A stretch of 64,000 nt of DNA, from positions 3,428,332 to 3,492,331 of the forward strand of contig CM077150.1 in assembly GCA_039583875.1 (NCBI GenBank), written 5' to 3'. The number at the start of each line of letters is the position of its first letter. Within the stretch, counting starts at the first letter, position 1. This document shows positions 8,714 to 20,164 of the stretch, piece by piece. This DNA comes from Platanthera guangdongensis. Taxonomy: Eukaryota > Streptophyta > Magnoliopsida > Asparagales > Orchidaceae. The translations under genes were made by a program, and so were the position numbers. The notes under the pieces are model-generated. The model made no database searches, was not told where the DNA came from, and saw only the letters and a list, made by a program, of their open reading frames with translations.

Positions 8714-11700
8714 TGTAACGTCCCGAATCGCTCTAGGCCCCTAGTGTGTGTTTTTTGAGTCAGGAGGGTTGACTCAAGTCCTGAGAAGTGCAGGGAATTG
8801 GACTGCACTTGTGGAGAAGTGGAGAAATCAGTGTAAAAAGACACGGGCGTGACACGGGTAGTGATACGGGCGTGTCCCTACCCGTGTGCGTCGAGTTGAG
8901 CTCGACGAGGCGTGTCGAGATCGTCGAACTGTGTCGACACCAAGTGACACGGGTAGTGACACGGGCGTGTCCCTACCCGTGTGCGTCGAGTTGAGCTCGA
9001 CGAGCCGTGTCGAGACCGTCGAACTGTGTCGACACCAGGTGACACGGGTAGTGACACGGCCGTGTCCCTACCCGTGTGCGTCGAGATGGTCTCGACGAAG
9101 CGTGTCGAGATCGTCGAGATGCGTCGAGATAGTCGAGCGGGGGACACGGGTAGTGACACGGGCGTGTCCCTACCCGTGTGCGTCGAGTTGAGCTCGACGA
9201 GAAGTGTCGAGATGTAATTCAAGAAGTACACGGCCAATGACACGGCCAGGCACACGGCCGTGTCATGTGAACACGGGTCGGGACACGGACGTGTCCCTAC
9301 CCGTGTCAAACATTGAATCGACATGGAAACCGCCACGACCGTTTCGCGGAAGCGGGACACGGGTACGGACACGGCCGTGTCCCTACCCGTGTCATATTTT
9401 GTTTATAAGGGGCAGAGGAAACCCTAGCCGTTTTCACTCTCATTTCACCCCCTATCTCCTGTGAGAACTCCTGGTGAGAGGAAAACCGCTGGAGCAAGTT
9501 CTACCGGAGGTGATTCGCCATCGCCGTGAAAGAGAAATGCCGCCGAGGAGAACTACGCGATCCATGGCAAGAAATGGTGGTACCGCTGGAGCCAATGTGA
9601 GTTTCCTACCCTCTCCCTTGGTGCTAGATCTTAGATATTTAGGAGAGGCATCGACTCAAGAGAGTCTTGATGGAGAGGAGAAGATTTCTAGGTTAGGCCA
9701 TGTTAGAACTTGTGTTCTAGACTTTAGATCTCTTCAACCCTTCCCCTTTTCTTCAATATGACGATGGGTGGATGGTCTCGTGAGGAGTTTATGACCTTTG
9801 AGGTTGAATAAGTGAGGAGAATATTTCTGGAAAATTTAGGAACGATCGCCTTGAGGAGGAAGACGAACCGATGCCGTTCATTTTCCTTTAAGATGCGCGC
9901 AGAATCTGTATTCTGCGCGCAGCAATCTTCTAGGCCATTTTCCCAATGGATAAGGCCAGATCTGGGCTTTCGGCTAAACACGAAAGTTGAAGCCCTTGGA
10001 AATACCTTTCCAACGAGTGGTTGCACGACTTCAGGTGATGTCTGTGGCCCCGGGAAAACCTAATCGAGTTTGCTGTCCGGCAGTTCCTGTACACAGAAAC
10101 TGTGTTCTGTACGCAGCAGACTTCAAGTCCGATTTCAGATAGGATAACGTCAAATCTGGGTTGAGGTCTGAATACGAGAGTTGTAGACGTCGGAAATACC
10201 TTTCCATCGAGGGGTTACACGACGTCACCGGATTCCTGTAGCCTCGGGAATCTCCGGTTGAAGTTGCTGTCCAGACTATTCCTGCACTTAAAAATCTGGG
10301 TTTATAATATTTGGATTTGGATTCGAAGAAACTAATGTTACAGGTAACCCTGAGGCTTGGATAAACTCTTATGAATAATTAATTCAGTTGCATAAATGAT
10401 GAAGATTATTAATCGGATTTCATGTGATAGAATTGTAAGATAGTATACTTGAATGATTTGACTTGTTTAAAGTTAGTAGATTTTTATACATATGCATCTT
10501 GATATATTGTGTTGAAGTCACCTGATATGACATATAGAAGGATAACTCATGGCCATGTGAATGTTGAATAGTGGATTGAATTTGGTAGTCCAATACTTAG
10601 ACCGTCGCCTTCCTATGGGTATCATTGTGTAAGTTTGTAAGGGCGGTGTTGACCGCCTCTTGTTTTGGTTGTGTTGAGATAAGGTGTGGATGGATGGTTG
10701 GGCTGTGCCCTCGTGCTCACTCCGAGGCCCCTTCCATGGTGTGATGAGGTTGTGAATTGCATGTGGTGTGAGTCGACACGCGGTGTCGTAATCCTGGGTT
10801 AGGGATAGTGTGGCAGGTCTACGGGCTCGCCAGTCGTCACACCGACGGGAGTTGGCAGTTAGACTTGGTCGGTTTGGGCTGTGTCCTCGGTGTTCACGTC
10901 CCGAGGCCCCTCCGACCATGTGAACGGTTGGGCTGTGTCCTCGTGCTTTCTTCTGAGGCCCCTTCCGGGTCACGCAAGGCCAGTTCGGGCTGTGTTCTTG
11001 GTGCACATCTACCCAAGACCCCGCTGGGCCATAGTACGCATGGGCTCCGCTGTTGTGTTCTTAGCGTTGAGGCGTACGGAGGCCTAGGTGAAGTAGTGTG
11101 ATACCCGCCTAGTAGTAGAAGTGCCCGTTCTACTGTCACCGCCTGGCCACGGCGGCTGATGCCTGAGAGGTTAGCTACCTGCCTCGAAAAGTGGGAACTA
11201 TAGTCTGTGTCGACATAGCAATTGCATGGGTGAGTCATTGCATCATCATGCATCATATCATTGCACAACAAGATCCTCATCGTATAAATTTGTATGGGCA
11301 CTCTTATACGATGAGTTACTTTTATGTAACCCGATCCTTAACTTATAAGTTTGTATGTGCATTCTTATAAGTTAAGTTACTTTCCTGCTGTTACTTATAC
11401 TTGCTAGTTTAGTGTAGCTCTTACATAAATGCTGATTATGATACTGTTACTCTTACACTACTGCCACCTGCTTGTACTTTCTTTACTTGCATACTTGTTA
11501 TATACTATACTCTTGTTCCTTTTCTCCGCCCGGTGCCGAGGAGTCGCCGGGGGAGCGGATGTGAAACCACTTAGTCGTTTCGACTAACGGTTGCTACGTC
11601 TCCCTTTTTTTAGGAGGTCACGCCGCAGGTGGAGCAGCAGCAGACTACGCAGCAGGACAGCCAGGCCAGGAGGACAGGGCCTGAGGTGACGGTGCCGTCG

Positions 11701-12027
11701 ATACCGTCAGTTACTGATGTTAGTATTTGATACTCTGATGTAGCCTGTTTGGGCAATGTTTAGCTGTACTCTGATATATGGTAGAAGCATATTTTAGCTT
11801 CTCTTTATTGATGTATTTGGACATTATAACTTAGTGTGGATTTTGACTTCTCTTGCTTACTTATTTGGTTGGGTTGGCATGTTATATTGATATTGTTGTA
11901 GCCGGCGGAATAGGCGTCTTGTGGTACAGGTTAGCCCGTGTGCTAATGCTACCGCAAGGCGGCTGTTCCGGGCCTAAGACTCCCCCTTCGTGCCGTGTTT
12001 TGGGATCCGGGGAGGGGGGGTCTTACA
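8714..12027 (+). repeat. 3' LTR of the Tekay-like element
   Basis: The 3,314-bp LTR is collinear with 492-3,817. Differences are scattered substitutions plus short indels, for example one A fewer before the ATG at 9,537, a different CATCATG stretch near 11,240, and homopolymer changes. It repeats the U3 palindromes, the TATA box (9,402-9,408) and both candidate gag exons (9,537-9,596; about 11,615-11,719). Confidence 0.95.
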
Positions 12028-12636
12028 ATAGGTTTGTTTGGTTTGAGATCGTCATCGGCACCCCGAGCTCGGCTCGGCCCCAGGTAGACCCGCTGCGCAG
12101 GCTCTCATCTAGCTGGCAGGTCCGAAGGCTCGCCTGTGGGGGGATAGGTTTGGTTGGTTTGAGAACGTCGTCGGCACCCCGAGCTCGGCTCGGCCCCAGG
12201 TAGACTCGCTGCGCAGGCTCTTATCTAGCTGGCAGGTCCGAAGGCTCGCCTGTTGGGGATAGGTTTGGTTGGTTTGAGAACGTCATCGGCACCCCGAGCT
12301 CGGCTCTGCCACAGGTAGACCCGCTGCGCAAGCTCTCATCTAGCTGGCAGGTCCGAAGGCTCGCCTGTGGGGGATAGGTTAGGATATCATAGGTTAGGTT
12401 TGTGGAAACTTCATCGGCACCCCGAGCTCGGCTCGGCCCCAGGTAGACCCGCTGCGCAGGCTCTCATCTAGCTGGCAGGTCCGAAGGCTCGCCTGTGGGG
12501 GATAGGTTAGGATAGGTTAGGTTAGGTTTGTGGAAACTTCATCGGCACCCCGAGCTCGGCTCGGCCCCAGGTAGACCCGCTGCGCAGGCTCTCATCTAGC
12601 TGGCAGGTCCGAAGGCTCGCCTGTGGGGGATAGGTT
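12028..12636 (+). repeat. ~115-bp tandem array, right part
   Basis: The array interrupted at 491 continues here, with unit starts at 12,112, 12,228, 12,343, 12,471 and 12,599. The last two periods are 128 bp because of extra ATAGGTTAGG motifs. The first five bases are the right copy of the ATAGG duplication. No coding potential is conserved between units. Confidence 0.9.
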
Positions 12637-12990
12637 TGGCTTGGTCAAGGCAAGAAACGCAACCGGAGCACGAAATGAAAAGAGGTGAAGATAAGAGAGG
12701 TCGCGACGAGAATTGATCTCGGCAGGGAGACCCCCGTCAAGGAGGCCTCGCGGAAGGAGACTTTCGGCGAGAAGGCACCTAATAATGACAGAAAAGCGGA
12801 AGCCTTATGTGACAGCCGTGTACGGTTCGCGCAACCTGAAGGGGGATGGCCCCGTCTTAGGGGCTCGTGAGCCATGTTCCCGGCAGATAGTTTGCGCCAG
12901 GTTCCCGCCTATTCATCGCTAAGGGAGACTACCCTAGGGAGGCCAGGGGCCTCGGCAGAAGCATACGAAAGAAACACTCGGCCACAATTA
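12637..12990 (+). other. Spacer, no gene recognised
   Basis: Unique-looking sequence between the tandem array and the 3' end of the antisense gene. Short ORFs on both strands overlap one another and show no family features. It is probably internal sequence of the Tat-like element. Confidence 0.6.
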
Positions 12991-13122
12991 TATCAAGCAC
13001 ATTCACAATAACAGAACGAGGCATTTACAAGGAAAACGTTTGCAATAAATATGTTATATAAGTACAAGTTTAGAGCGTCTCGCGCTTTACATGGAGGCAA
13101 AAATAAAAGAAAAAGGGGCTCC

Positions 13123-15178
13123 TCAAGGAGACAGGATGTACCCCTCAGAGCTCCTGCTTGAGCTCCCGCTGGAGCTCTCGTCGGAGCTCTCCCCGGAGGT
13201 CTCGCCACCCCCAGCAGGGGATTTCGGGACATCCGAGGGTGGGGTATCAGGCTCGCCGGGGGCTTTGGAACAGGCTCGAAGAGCCAGGGAACGAGCTGTG
13301 GAGCTGTGATGATCTTGCCCCTCTCGTCCAGACATCCGACGTCTCGCAGCGTCTCCAAGGTCAGCTTGACGGTAGCTTGCGCGTTGGCCTGGAGAAGCTT
13401 GTCGATGTCATAAACCGAGTAGTAGCGGCTCTTCAGTCTCTCGTCCAGAGGAGGGGGCGCATTCGCCTCCAGGCGCAAGATCTGGTCCCTCAGGAGAACA
13501 TTCTCGTACCGCGCCTGGGACAGCTCCTCGCGAAGCGCGGCTTGGGCGGAATCCTGAGCAGCGGGAGGTTAGCATGAAAGGGAAAGGAGTTACAGTGGCG
13601 AGAGTAAGTGCCGTGGAAGATCTCGCTTACCCCTTCCGCCTGGCGCGAAGACAGGAGTTGCTGGGCGTCTGCCAGCTCCTTCGTCAAAGTGGCCGCCCGG
13701 GCCACCGCGTCATCCCTGGCCTTGAACATGTCCTGGAAATTGCGGTCTATGGTGATGCTCCGGCGAGCACACATATGCGCAAGCTCCAGCCCGCGCATCA
13801 GGGCGCGAGTGGAGTCATAAGACAGCATCCGGGTCGACATCCTGTCGTAGACGTTGGCATCCTCCCGGCTGTAAAGGCAGCAACCTAAGGCGAAAGCCTC
13901 GCTAGTAATCTCATCTCGCTCTGCCCAACTTGGCAGGAGGGACGAGATCGAGACCCTGTTGGCGTCGGGATCCCACTGTAGCAGCGGCTTGATCTCCATG
14001 TCCAGGCACCTCGCGCCGAGATCAAAATTGCGGTGGCCCCGCGGCACCTCCCCAGGCAGAGGCTGGCCGGAGGTCCCGACGGCGGCTCCCCCACCCTCTG
14101 TAGCACCGGGGGCCTGAGGGTTCTCGGCAGGGGCCTCAGCGCTGCCCCTAGTAGCTGCAATCTCGCTGACAGCCTGTAAGACCTCCTCAAAGGAGCAGCC
14201 TGCAGCGAGAGGTTGGGAGGGCGGCACCATGACGGCTTTGCCATTCTCGGTATCAGTTGGCTTGGGCCTTTTGATCGGTTGAGGCGGAGGAGCGCCGGGC
14301 TTTCGCTTCGCGGCACCGGATGAAGGAGGCGGGGCCGGCTCTTTCCGGCAAGCTTGCGCCGCGGCTTTTCCGAGAGCCAGCGGGTCTTTGGGAGGCTGGC
14401 TCCCGGAAGCGCGAGCCTCATCAAAAGGTTGGCGTAGGGGGATCTCGCGCTCTCCTGCGAAAGTGTTAACACTCAAGTCAAGAGAGGACAAGGAACAACA
14501 AGATAGAGGCGAGACCTTACCTTCGCCTGGGAGCACAGGGAGGAGTGAATCGACGTCTCGCCGAAGGAAGAGGACGTCAAAGTCCTTGGTTCCAAAGAAC
14601 TCAAGGAGGGCGCTCTCGCACGAGCCCAAGGAGGGGGGTTTGTAGGCGGCATCCTCGTATTAGATAGGCGCGAGAGGCACGTTCCCGAATTCGCCGGAAA
14701 CAAAGATGAACCTCTCGCCCCAGTGATGGTGCTTGTTGGTGAGACCGATTGTCTTGAGCATTTGTCCTGAGAAGAACACCACCCCTCCTTTGGCGCGGAA
14801 GGTGAACAGCTTGCGAAAGATTGGCAGGCTGAACTCGATCCTCTCGGATCGCATGTAGCATATGAAAGCCACGAGAACCGCAATCGAATTTGGATTCAGT
14901 TGCGCGGGAACCACTCCATAATACCGGAGGGCCTGTCGCATCTCGGGCCACAGCGGGTGGCGGAAGCCCACCTCGAAGTGCTCAAGAGGGATGGCGAGCT
15001 CCCCCTCCCCCGCGGTATTTACCTTATCATGGTTGCCTGGGTTCCGCGCGGTGAAGCCGGCGGGAACGTAGCTAGTCTGGAGTAGGTTGAACTCGTCCAC
15101 GGTGAGGGTGCAGGAAGGAAAAAGGTGCTTCTGAAAAGCTTCCGCACAGTTAGATCGTCCCTCGCCTCCGCCCGACAT
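13123..15178 (-). pseudogene. Antisense gene 1 of the Tat-like element (three exons)
   Basis: Exon 1 (15,178-14,521) starts MSGGGEGRSN. It contains a globular region (FEVGFRHPLWPEMRQALRYYG; FRAKGGVVFFSGQ) of the type often annotated in plants as putative gypsy-type transposon protein. An in-frame TAA lies at 14,662-14,660. Intron 14,520-14,455 (66 bp, GTAAGG...CGCAG) and intron 13,630-13,554 (77 bp, GTAAGC...CTCAG) are both phase-consistent. Exon 2 is Pro/Ala-rich with an RPKP basic patch, then a helical segment. Exon 3 continues as a coiled coil (LREELSQARYENVLLRDQ). The 3' end is unclear: one frame stops at 13,123 after a Ser-rich tail, the other at 12,993. Its role in the element is unknown; a gag-like or structural role is a guess. 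Confidence 0.7.
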
Positions 15179-15345
15179 CGTGATGAAGAGTTTGAAGGCG
15201 AGAGCTTCAAGAGGGAGGCGAGAGCAAGAACCGTACGAGAACGGAAGGAGAAGGCCAAGACAAGCGAGAGCTTTCGAGAGACCGCGAAAGCGACTGGAGA
15301 GGAGAGAGGTTGGGGTCGGAGAAATGAATGTGGTAGGTGAGCTTC

Positions 15346-15355
15346 CCTATTTATA
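15346..15355 (-). promoter_or_regulatory. TATA box of antisense gene 1
   Basis: CTATAAATAG on the minus strand lies about 170 bp upstream of the ATG at 15,178. It suggests the antisense gene has its own promoter and does not depend on the LTR. Confidence 0.7.
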
Positions 15356-15740
15356 GAAAACCGTGATCATGATAACTGTTTTCAAAAAGGCGGCGGGGGT
15401 ATAACCGGCACGCCCCTAGTCGGCGGCACTTCGTTTTTCCCGCCCAAGTGTGATAGTGACCGATTGACCGAATGAGTAGCGCAAGCGTTGTGAGATGGCG
15501 TGCGGCAAGCAAGATAGGCAGAAGCAAGGTTGCTCTCGCCAACCGAGAGCCCAGGATAATGACATATATGCGCATACAATAATAATATTAAGGATAAGAG
15601 CAGAGTTATTACTCTCGCTGAGCGAGAACTGGATAAAGAGTAAGCAATAATAGCAGAGTTATTAGCTACAGTTCTAGTGAATAAATAAGGGTACATCTGA
15701 GAAGGGGAAGGCCTATGGAAGAGAAGGAGAGGTCTCGCGG
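15356..15740. other. Spacer between the antisense genes
   Basis: The stretch contains dispersed CTCTCGC/GCGAGAG motifs (for example near 15,536 and 15,616) and a repeated AGCAGAGTTATTA phrase. No convincing ORF. It probably includes the upstream region of gene 1 and the 3' flank of gene 2. Confidence 0.5.
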
Positions 15741-15774
15741 TTCAATAAGGCTCCCATCGCCATTTCCCTTGCTC

Positions 15775-17088
15775 TCACCGCCATTTCCCTTGCTCCGCAG
15801 CTTGGTCCGGGGTGGCGCCTGCGGGTTGAAGTAGGACGACAGAACAGTGCATCCAAGGTTGACCCGGCGGGACAGATCCCGGATTCGCTCGATGCACCTT
15901 TCGGGTGAGGATCCGACGGAAGCCCCCCCCCGGCCGGTCCATCTCGCCGATAAGATAATCCCGCTCTAGGGTCTCTAACCTCTTCTCCACTGATTGGCGA
16001 AACTCTTTCGCCGCGAGGTCACGTACCCGTTCTCGCCGGATGAGCTTCGATAAGACGGCGACAACCTTCTTCCCCGTCTTTTAGCGCTCCCGGCACTAGT
16101 CAAGATCTCCTCCATCTCGTCAGATGAAGGGAAAGGAGAACTCTCGCCGTCTTCCCCCTCTCTTTCTTATTCTTCTTCCTCTACTTCAGCTCCAGGCCGC
16201 GAGCCCGTACCCCCTGGCAAAAGAACTCCAGATATAGCGAGAGCTAAAGAATTGTTGTGATAAATATTCCATACTTGCAGCTTGGCGAGACCCCCCGGTC
16301 GACGGCAGGCGAGAAGGCCCAGCCCCCCCCCCCTCAGTTCCAAAGAGTAGGTGGATTGACTTTCCTTTTCCTGGGGGGTAGATTTTGGAATGGTGATCCC
16401 GGCTTGGCCGGAAGCGGGGGGGGGGGGGGAGGCCTCCTCTCCCGCAGGATGGCTGGCATCCAATGGAGGCGCGGAAGGTTCTGCAGTCTTTCCTCCCACC
16501 GGCAGGGAGGAATCAACCGCAGGGGCAGGCTGATTCGTAACCCTCGCTCCGTCCTCCCGGGTGGCGAGACCCGGCTGTGCAAAAACTGGCGCTGCGAGAA
16601 GACAGTTCAGCATTCAAAGATTCGGGCAAAGAGCGAGAGGGGAATAGTTACCTGTGGTGCTCGGGTCGGGTGGAGGAGCCACCTCCGAAACCCGTGGTTG
16701 ATCCTCGAGGTGGCGAGAGGATGGATCCAAGGATCCTCGCGGGGACTTGGCAACGTCGGGAACCGTTTCCTGCGAAGAATTATCGCGTCGACAACTAAGC
16801 GGCTGGTGATTTCAGTAATTGGCAAATCAAACATACCTTCCGCGGCGAAGGATCGTCCGCGCGGCTTGGGGTTGCGGTAGGTGGGCTCCTGTTCTCGTGG
16901 GGCAGGTCCCGCTGAACCACTTTCGTCCTCTTCTTTTTCTTCTTGGGTAGAGAGAGCTCAACGGCCGACGACTGTCTCGCTAGCCATGGGGAAACCAGGG
17001 CGTTGTTAGTCTTGGCTCGTGTCTGTGCCGCGTTGATACAATCTTGCAGGTCCTGCGGAAGCGGTTTGTCGGCGCGCTTGGAAGGCAT
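15775..17088 (-). pseudogene. Antisense gene 2 of the Tat-like element (multi-exon)
   Basis: Exon 1 (17,088-16,837) begins MPSKRADKPLPQDLQDC and has a KKKKKR basic patch. Exon 2 (16,769-16,652) is flanked by TTCGCAG and GTAACT. Exon 3 starts at 16,591 (APVFAQPGLATRED) and is Pro/Ser-rich. All three junctions keep phase, including a codon split between exons 2 and 3. Further down, long C and G homopolymers (16,321-16,330; 16,418-16,428) blur the frame. A helical segment (EKRLETLERDYLIGEMD) is readable at about 15,985-15,930. No known domain is recognised. Compared with gene 1 it has no Trp-rich globular exon; nuclear targeting by the basic patch is possible. Confidence 0.55.
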
Positions 17089-17158
17089 CGCGAGAGGAGG
17101 CGAGAACTCAGGCGAAAATGACGACCCGAGGGAAGTGTTATGGCCATCTAGCAGCACA

Positions 17159-17168
17159 CGTATTTATA
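17159..17168 (-). promoter_or_regulatory. TATA box of antisense gene 2
   Basis: CTATAAATAC on the minus strand lies about 75 bp upstream of the ATG at 17,088, a normal distance for a short 5' leader. Confidence 0.65.
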
Positions 17169-17265
17169 GACATGGTACGACCCACCAAGAGATTCCCTGA
17201 TGGTGACACGTGCTCAGCGAATATTTTTGGGGTTGGACGTGTCTTTTCGAGCGCAGAGCTAGCTC

Positions 17266-17282
17266 AAAAAGAGCGGGGATTG
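17266..17282 (+). promoter_or_regulatory. Polypurine tract of the Tat-like element
   Basis: AAAAAGAGCGGGGATTG ends immediately before the LTR start TGTACAAC. Almost the same sequence precedes the 3' LTR of the element at 35-41 kb (minus strand, 36,355-36,339). This link ties the two elements to one family. Confidence 0.8.
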
Positions 17283-18001
17283 TGTACAACCTCATATTCG
17301 CTGAGTCGGACCAGGAGGCGCAATGATCACAATTGGGCTAGCCGAAGGAGTTCCCGCCCTAAAGAAGGTCTCGCCCAAGTTGGCGGGAGCGATCGTGCCA
17401 GATCGTCGATCCAAGATCGACGAGCGCAACCGAATCGTCGAACGGAGAACAACGGGCCAAGATCGTCGAGCGCAACCAGCGCGGGAACGCTTGCGCTTGC
17501 GCCAGGCTCCAATCTCAAAGAGCTCTCGCCTGTAAGCAGGCGAGAGCGTTCACGCCAGGCTCTGGACAGGAGGTTCTCGGCTCAGCTCTCGCCGAGTGAG
17601 TCTCAGGGCCTTGGGTAAAATGTCCTAATTACCCTCAGGCGAAATTACCCCCCAGTGCCCTCAGGAAAATAGCGGTATTCGGCTATTGGCAGACCAACTA
17701 GGGGCATTTCAGTCATTTCAGGGCAGCAAAGACTATAAATAGACCCATAAGGGCTCTTTGGAAAGCAGACTTTTCATTATCTTCCGACTTCTAAGTGCTT
17801 TCTGAGGAGCTCCTAGCCCAGCTTTTGGCTTTGGAGGGGAAGCTCTCAGAGATCTTCCGGATGTGAGGTGGGACCTCCCTGCTGAGGCTTTGAGTCAGTC
17901 TTAGGTCCTTTGCGTCCAGTCGAGGGTTGAGACTCGAGAGAAGTAGGTGTTGGCTGCACCCTTGTTTTGAACTCCCGTTGAAGTCATTTTTGGCTTCAAC
18001 A
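17283..18001 (+). repeat. 3' LTR of the Tat-like element
   Basis: The 719-bp LTR starts TGTACAACCTC and ends GGCTTCAACA. A TATA box (TATAAATA) is at 17,734-17,741. A perfect 11-bp inverted repeat, GCTCTCGCCTG facing CAGGCGAGAGC, lies at 17,522-17,547. The start and end resemble the LTRs at 35,312-41,028 (TGTACAACCCC...TTTCAACA on the minus strand). The partner LTR must lie left of the window, so the target duplication cannot be checked. Confidence 0.75.
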
Positions 18002-18449
18002 GAACTCATAACTCATTGTCTCGTTTGCTTAAGGGAAATAGTTGCATCATTTTCATAAGATTGAGTTTATGGTCCAGTTGGGTATGACAGAGAAGAAACA
18101 TGAGTTGTGGGCAAAGATTTGATGTTGGTGACGAGTTTTTTCGAATCGACCTTTAATAAATTGCAGTTGATATCTATCGGATTTGATCATGAACATGTGT
18201 TGAGATTCAGAGTTGGCAACAGGTTTGTGGTATGATATAAGTGTTGAGCTTTCTCATAATCCCTTGTGCAGTACAAATAATCATAGATACACAAAGAATT
18301 ACAATAATCTGAATAAAAATCAACGTACGATAATCAATAAAATATGCAAATATAAGTGACAAAAGTACCAATTTATTACATGTACACAAGAGATGAGATG
18401 AAGATCGATTAGCTTGATTCACAGGTGAACAAATGATCTTGGACTGCAA
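18002..18449. other. Intergenic, no gene recognised
   Basis: AT-rich sequence without a credible ORF or repeat boundary. The ORFs present lack family features. Confidence 0.6.
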
Positions 18450-18640
18450 TCTTTAGAAGGACGCACAAGATTCACTCCAGTAAACCCTTATTGTCGTCAG
18501 ACGACCAACCATGCACCATGACTTCCATCGGAGAAGTCGACGCGGAATAATTTTTAGCTCGCTTGTAAGTCCGTTGCTCATTGTGTCGCTTGCCCCATAA
18601 CAGTCTTGCCCCACTCACTAGCTACATCCCGTCGTAGCCT
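18450..18640 (+). repeat. Degenerate direct repeat, copy 1
   Basis: The phrases GACGACCAACCATGCACCA, ACTTCCATCGGA and GTCGCTTGCC recur in the same order at 20,165-20,340 with moderate divergence. The solo LTR at 18,704-19,989 sits between the copies, so the repeat pair probably predates that insertion. The source is unknown. Confidence 0.7.
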
Positions 18641-18703
18641 TGCTGCCTTTTTCTCCATAGATCCACCTCCAATAGCCTGTTTCTCCAAGGCGAGAATTGA
18701 CAG

Positions 18704-19989
18704 TGATGGGTTACACCATCATTTATAATGCATGTTTCCCCATGATCTTCCCCCAAAATGGGAGATCATGGGGTTGACTAGTCAACCCCACCTCCCATGA
18801 TGAGGAGAACATGGGTGGTGGGACCCACTCCCTATCTCTCCACTAAAGCCAGCCTCATTGGGGGATAACCACCGGCCGGTCGCCACCTCCGGCCGCCGCC
18901 GGTGGAGTAGTCGCCACCGGCCGGGCAGCTGCAGCCAGCCAGGGCGCCGCCAGCTAGGCCGCCGCCGGCCAGGCCGCGCGGGCTCCGGCTAGGTCGTCGC
19001 CGACCTGGCCGCCGCCGGCCGGGCCACGGGACCCGGCCAGGCCGCCGCCGGCCAGTCCGCCGACGGCCTGGCCGCAGGCGCCGGCCGGGCCTCCGCCGGC
19101 CTGGCCGCAGGCGCCGGACGGGCCGCCACCGGCCTGGCCGCAGCCGCCGGCCTGGCCGCCGCCGGCCTGGCCGCAGACGCCGGCCAGGCAGCCGCCAGCG
19201 TGGCCGCAGGCCCCGGCCAGGCCGCCGCCGGCCTGACCGCAGGCGCCGACCTCGCCATAGTCCAGGCCGCCCCTTGGCCGGCCACCACCGGCGCATGGCC
19301 GCCCCACCGCCATGGACGGCTTGCCCACCGTCCGATCTGGTGGGTAACCACCCACTAGACCACTACATTGGTGGTGGGGCCCGCCATGATCCTCTCATGG
19401 AGGCTATAAAAGGAGTCTCAGGGCCTCCTCATTTTTGACCTTTTGGCTCCTGGTCATCTTCTTCCTCAGGTCAGAGCTCTGCCGGACTCCTCCCTCAGGT
19501 CATCCTCCAACCACCTCGAACCACCGCAAGCCACCATGAACCACCAGAGCACCACCAGCCAGAGAACGCCCAGGTCCCAGCGCGAGCAGAGGAGGAAGAA
19601 GACGATCCTTGCAAGTAGGCGCGCGGCGGACCCGCAACCCAAGCTACAGAGCTCCAGTGCCGCCGCTCGAATTCTAGTACTCAAAGCGCTCCCGCGAAGC
19701 AGCCTGTTGCACGCGGGGAGCTGCAGTCCTCTTCTCTCACCTCAAGTTATAACGGGAGCGGCCTGTCGCCCCGATTCACCGAACACCCTGTAACCGCAAG
19801 CAGCTAGTGGATTTTGACCGGCACAGACCCGGTCACGTGATTTTTTACCCAATTTAGGGGTTTTTCCACGTCATCATATCTTGAGTCGATCTTCCCTTTT
19901 CTCTGACTGTGTGCGCGCTCGACCGCCCCGCAAGCTAAGGCGGCCCAGTTGAATCCGGTCCGACCGGGGCATCGAGTTAGCTCGCAACA
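18704..19989 (+). mobile_element. Solo LTR with GACAG duplication
   Basis: A TGATGGG...GCAACA unit of 1,286 bp is flanked by perfect GACAG duplications (18,699-18,703 and 19,990-19,994). U3 contains a very GC-rich short-period repeat of GGCCGCAGGCGCCGG type (about 18,870-19,270). A TATA box TATAAAA is at 19,404-19,410. The region GGTCACGTGATTTTTTACCC...CACGTC and GCGCGCTCGACCGC near the 3' end matches a minus-strand copy near 59,240-59,400. There is no internal coding region. A solo LTR arises when the two LTRs of an element recombine. The superfamily is uncertain. Confidence 0.85.
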
Positions 19990-20164
19990 GACAGTATGCC
20001 TTTCCAAGGAACAACCCAACCCTTTATATAACAATTTCATATGTATTGTAATTTTCCTAAAGTTTCCTTTCATGTGAAACACATGTGTGGCTTGGAGATG
20101 AAAAATCTTAATTTGCAACTGATAGATGGAAGCTTGAATTACATGAGTTTGAAAACATGAACCA

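Larger units (their letters stand above)
492..12027 (+). mobile_element. Ty3/gypsy Tekay-like LTR retrotransposon, full length
   Basis: This 11.5-kb element has two long LTRs (492-3,817 and 8,714-12,027) that begin TGTAACG and end TCTTACA, and an ATAGG target duplication. The internal order is initiator-Met primer site, gag with zinc knuckle, protease, reverse transcriptase, RNase H, integrase and a chromodomain-like tail. This is the order of Ty3/gypsy chromoviruses. The LTR length and C-terminal tail best fit the Tekay/Del clade. The LTRs differ by roughly 1-2% by eye, so insertion was recent. The coding region nonetheless has one nonsense codon and five frameshifts. Confidence 0.93.
1..18001 (+). 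mobile_element. 3' portion of a Ty3/gypsy Tat-like element
   Basis: The element enters from the left edge inside its tandem array. It continues after the nested Tekay-like element with a spacer, two antisense spliced genes, a polypurine tract (17,266-17,282) and a 3' LTR (17,283-18,001). Antisense extra genes next to the 3' LTR are a known feature of Tat-lineage gypsy elements. The polypurine tract and LTR start closely match those of the gag-bearing element at 35-41 kb. Gag and pol of this copy are not in the window, so the lineage call rests on the LTR, the layout and the antisense genes. Confidence 0.65.

Noticed and set aside
18832..19355. Gly/Arg/Pro-rich minus-strand ORFs in the solo LTR
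   Set aside because: They follow the GC-rich short-period repeat in U3 in three frames at once.
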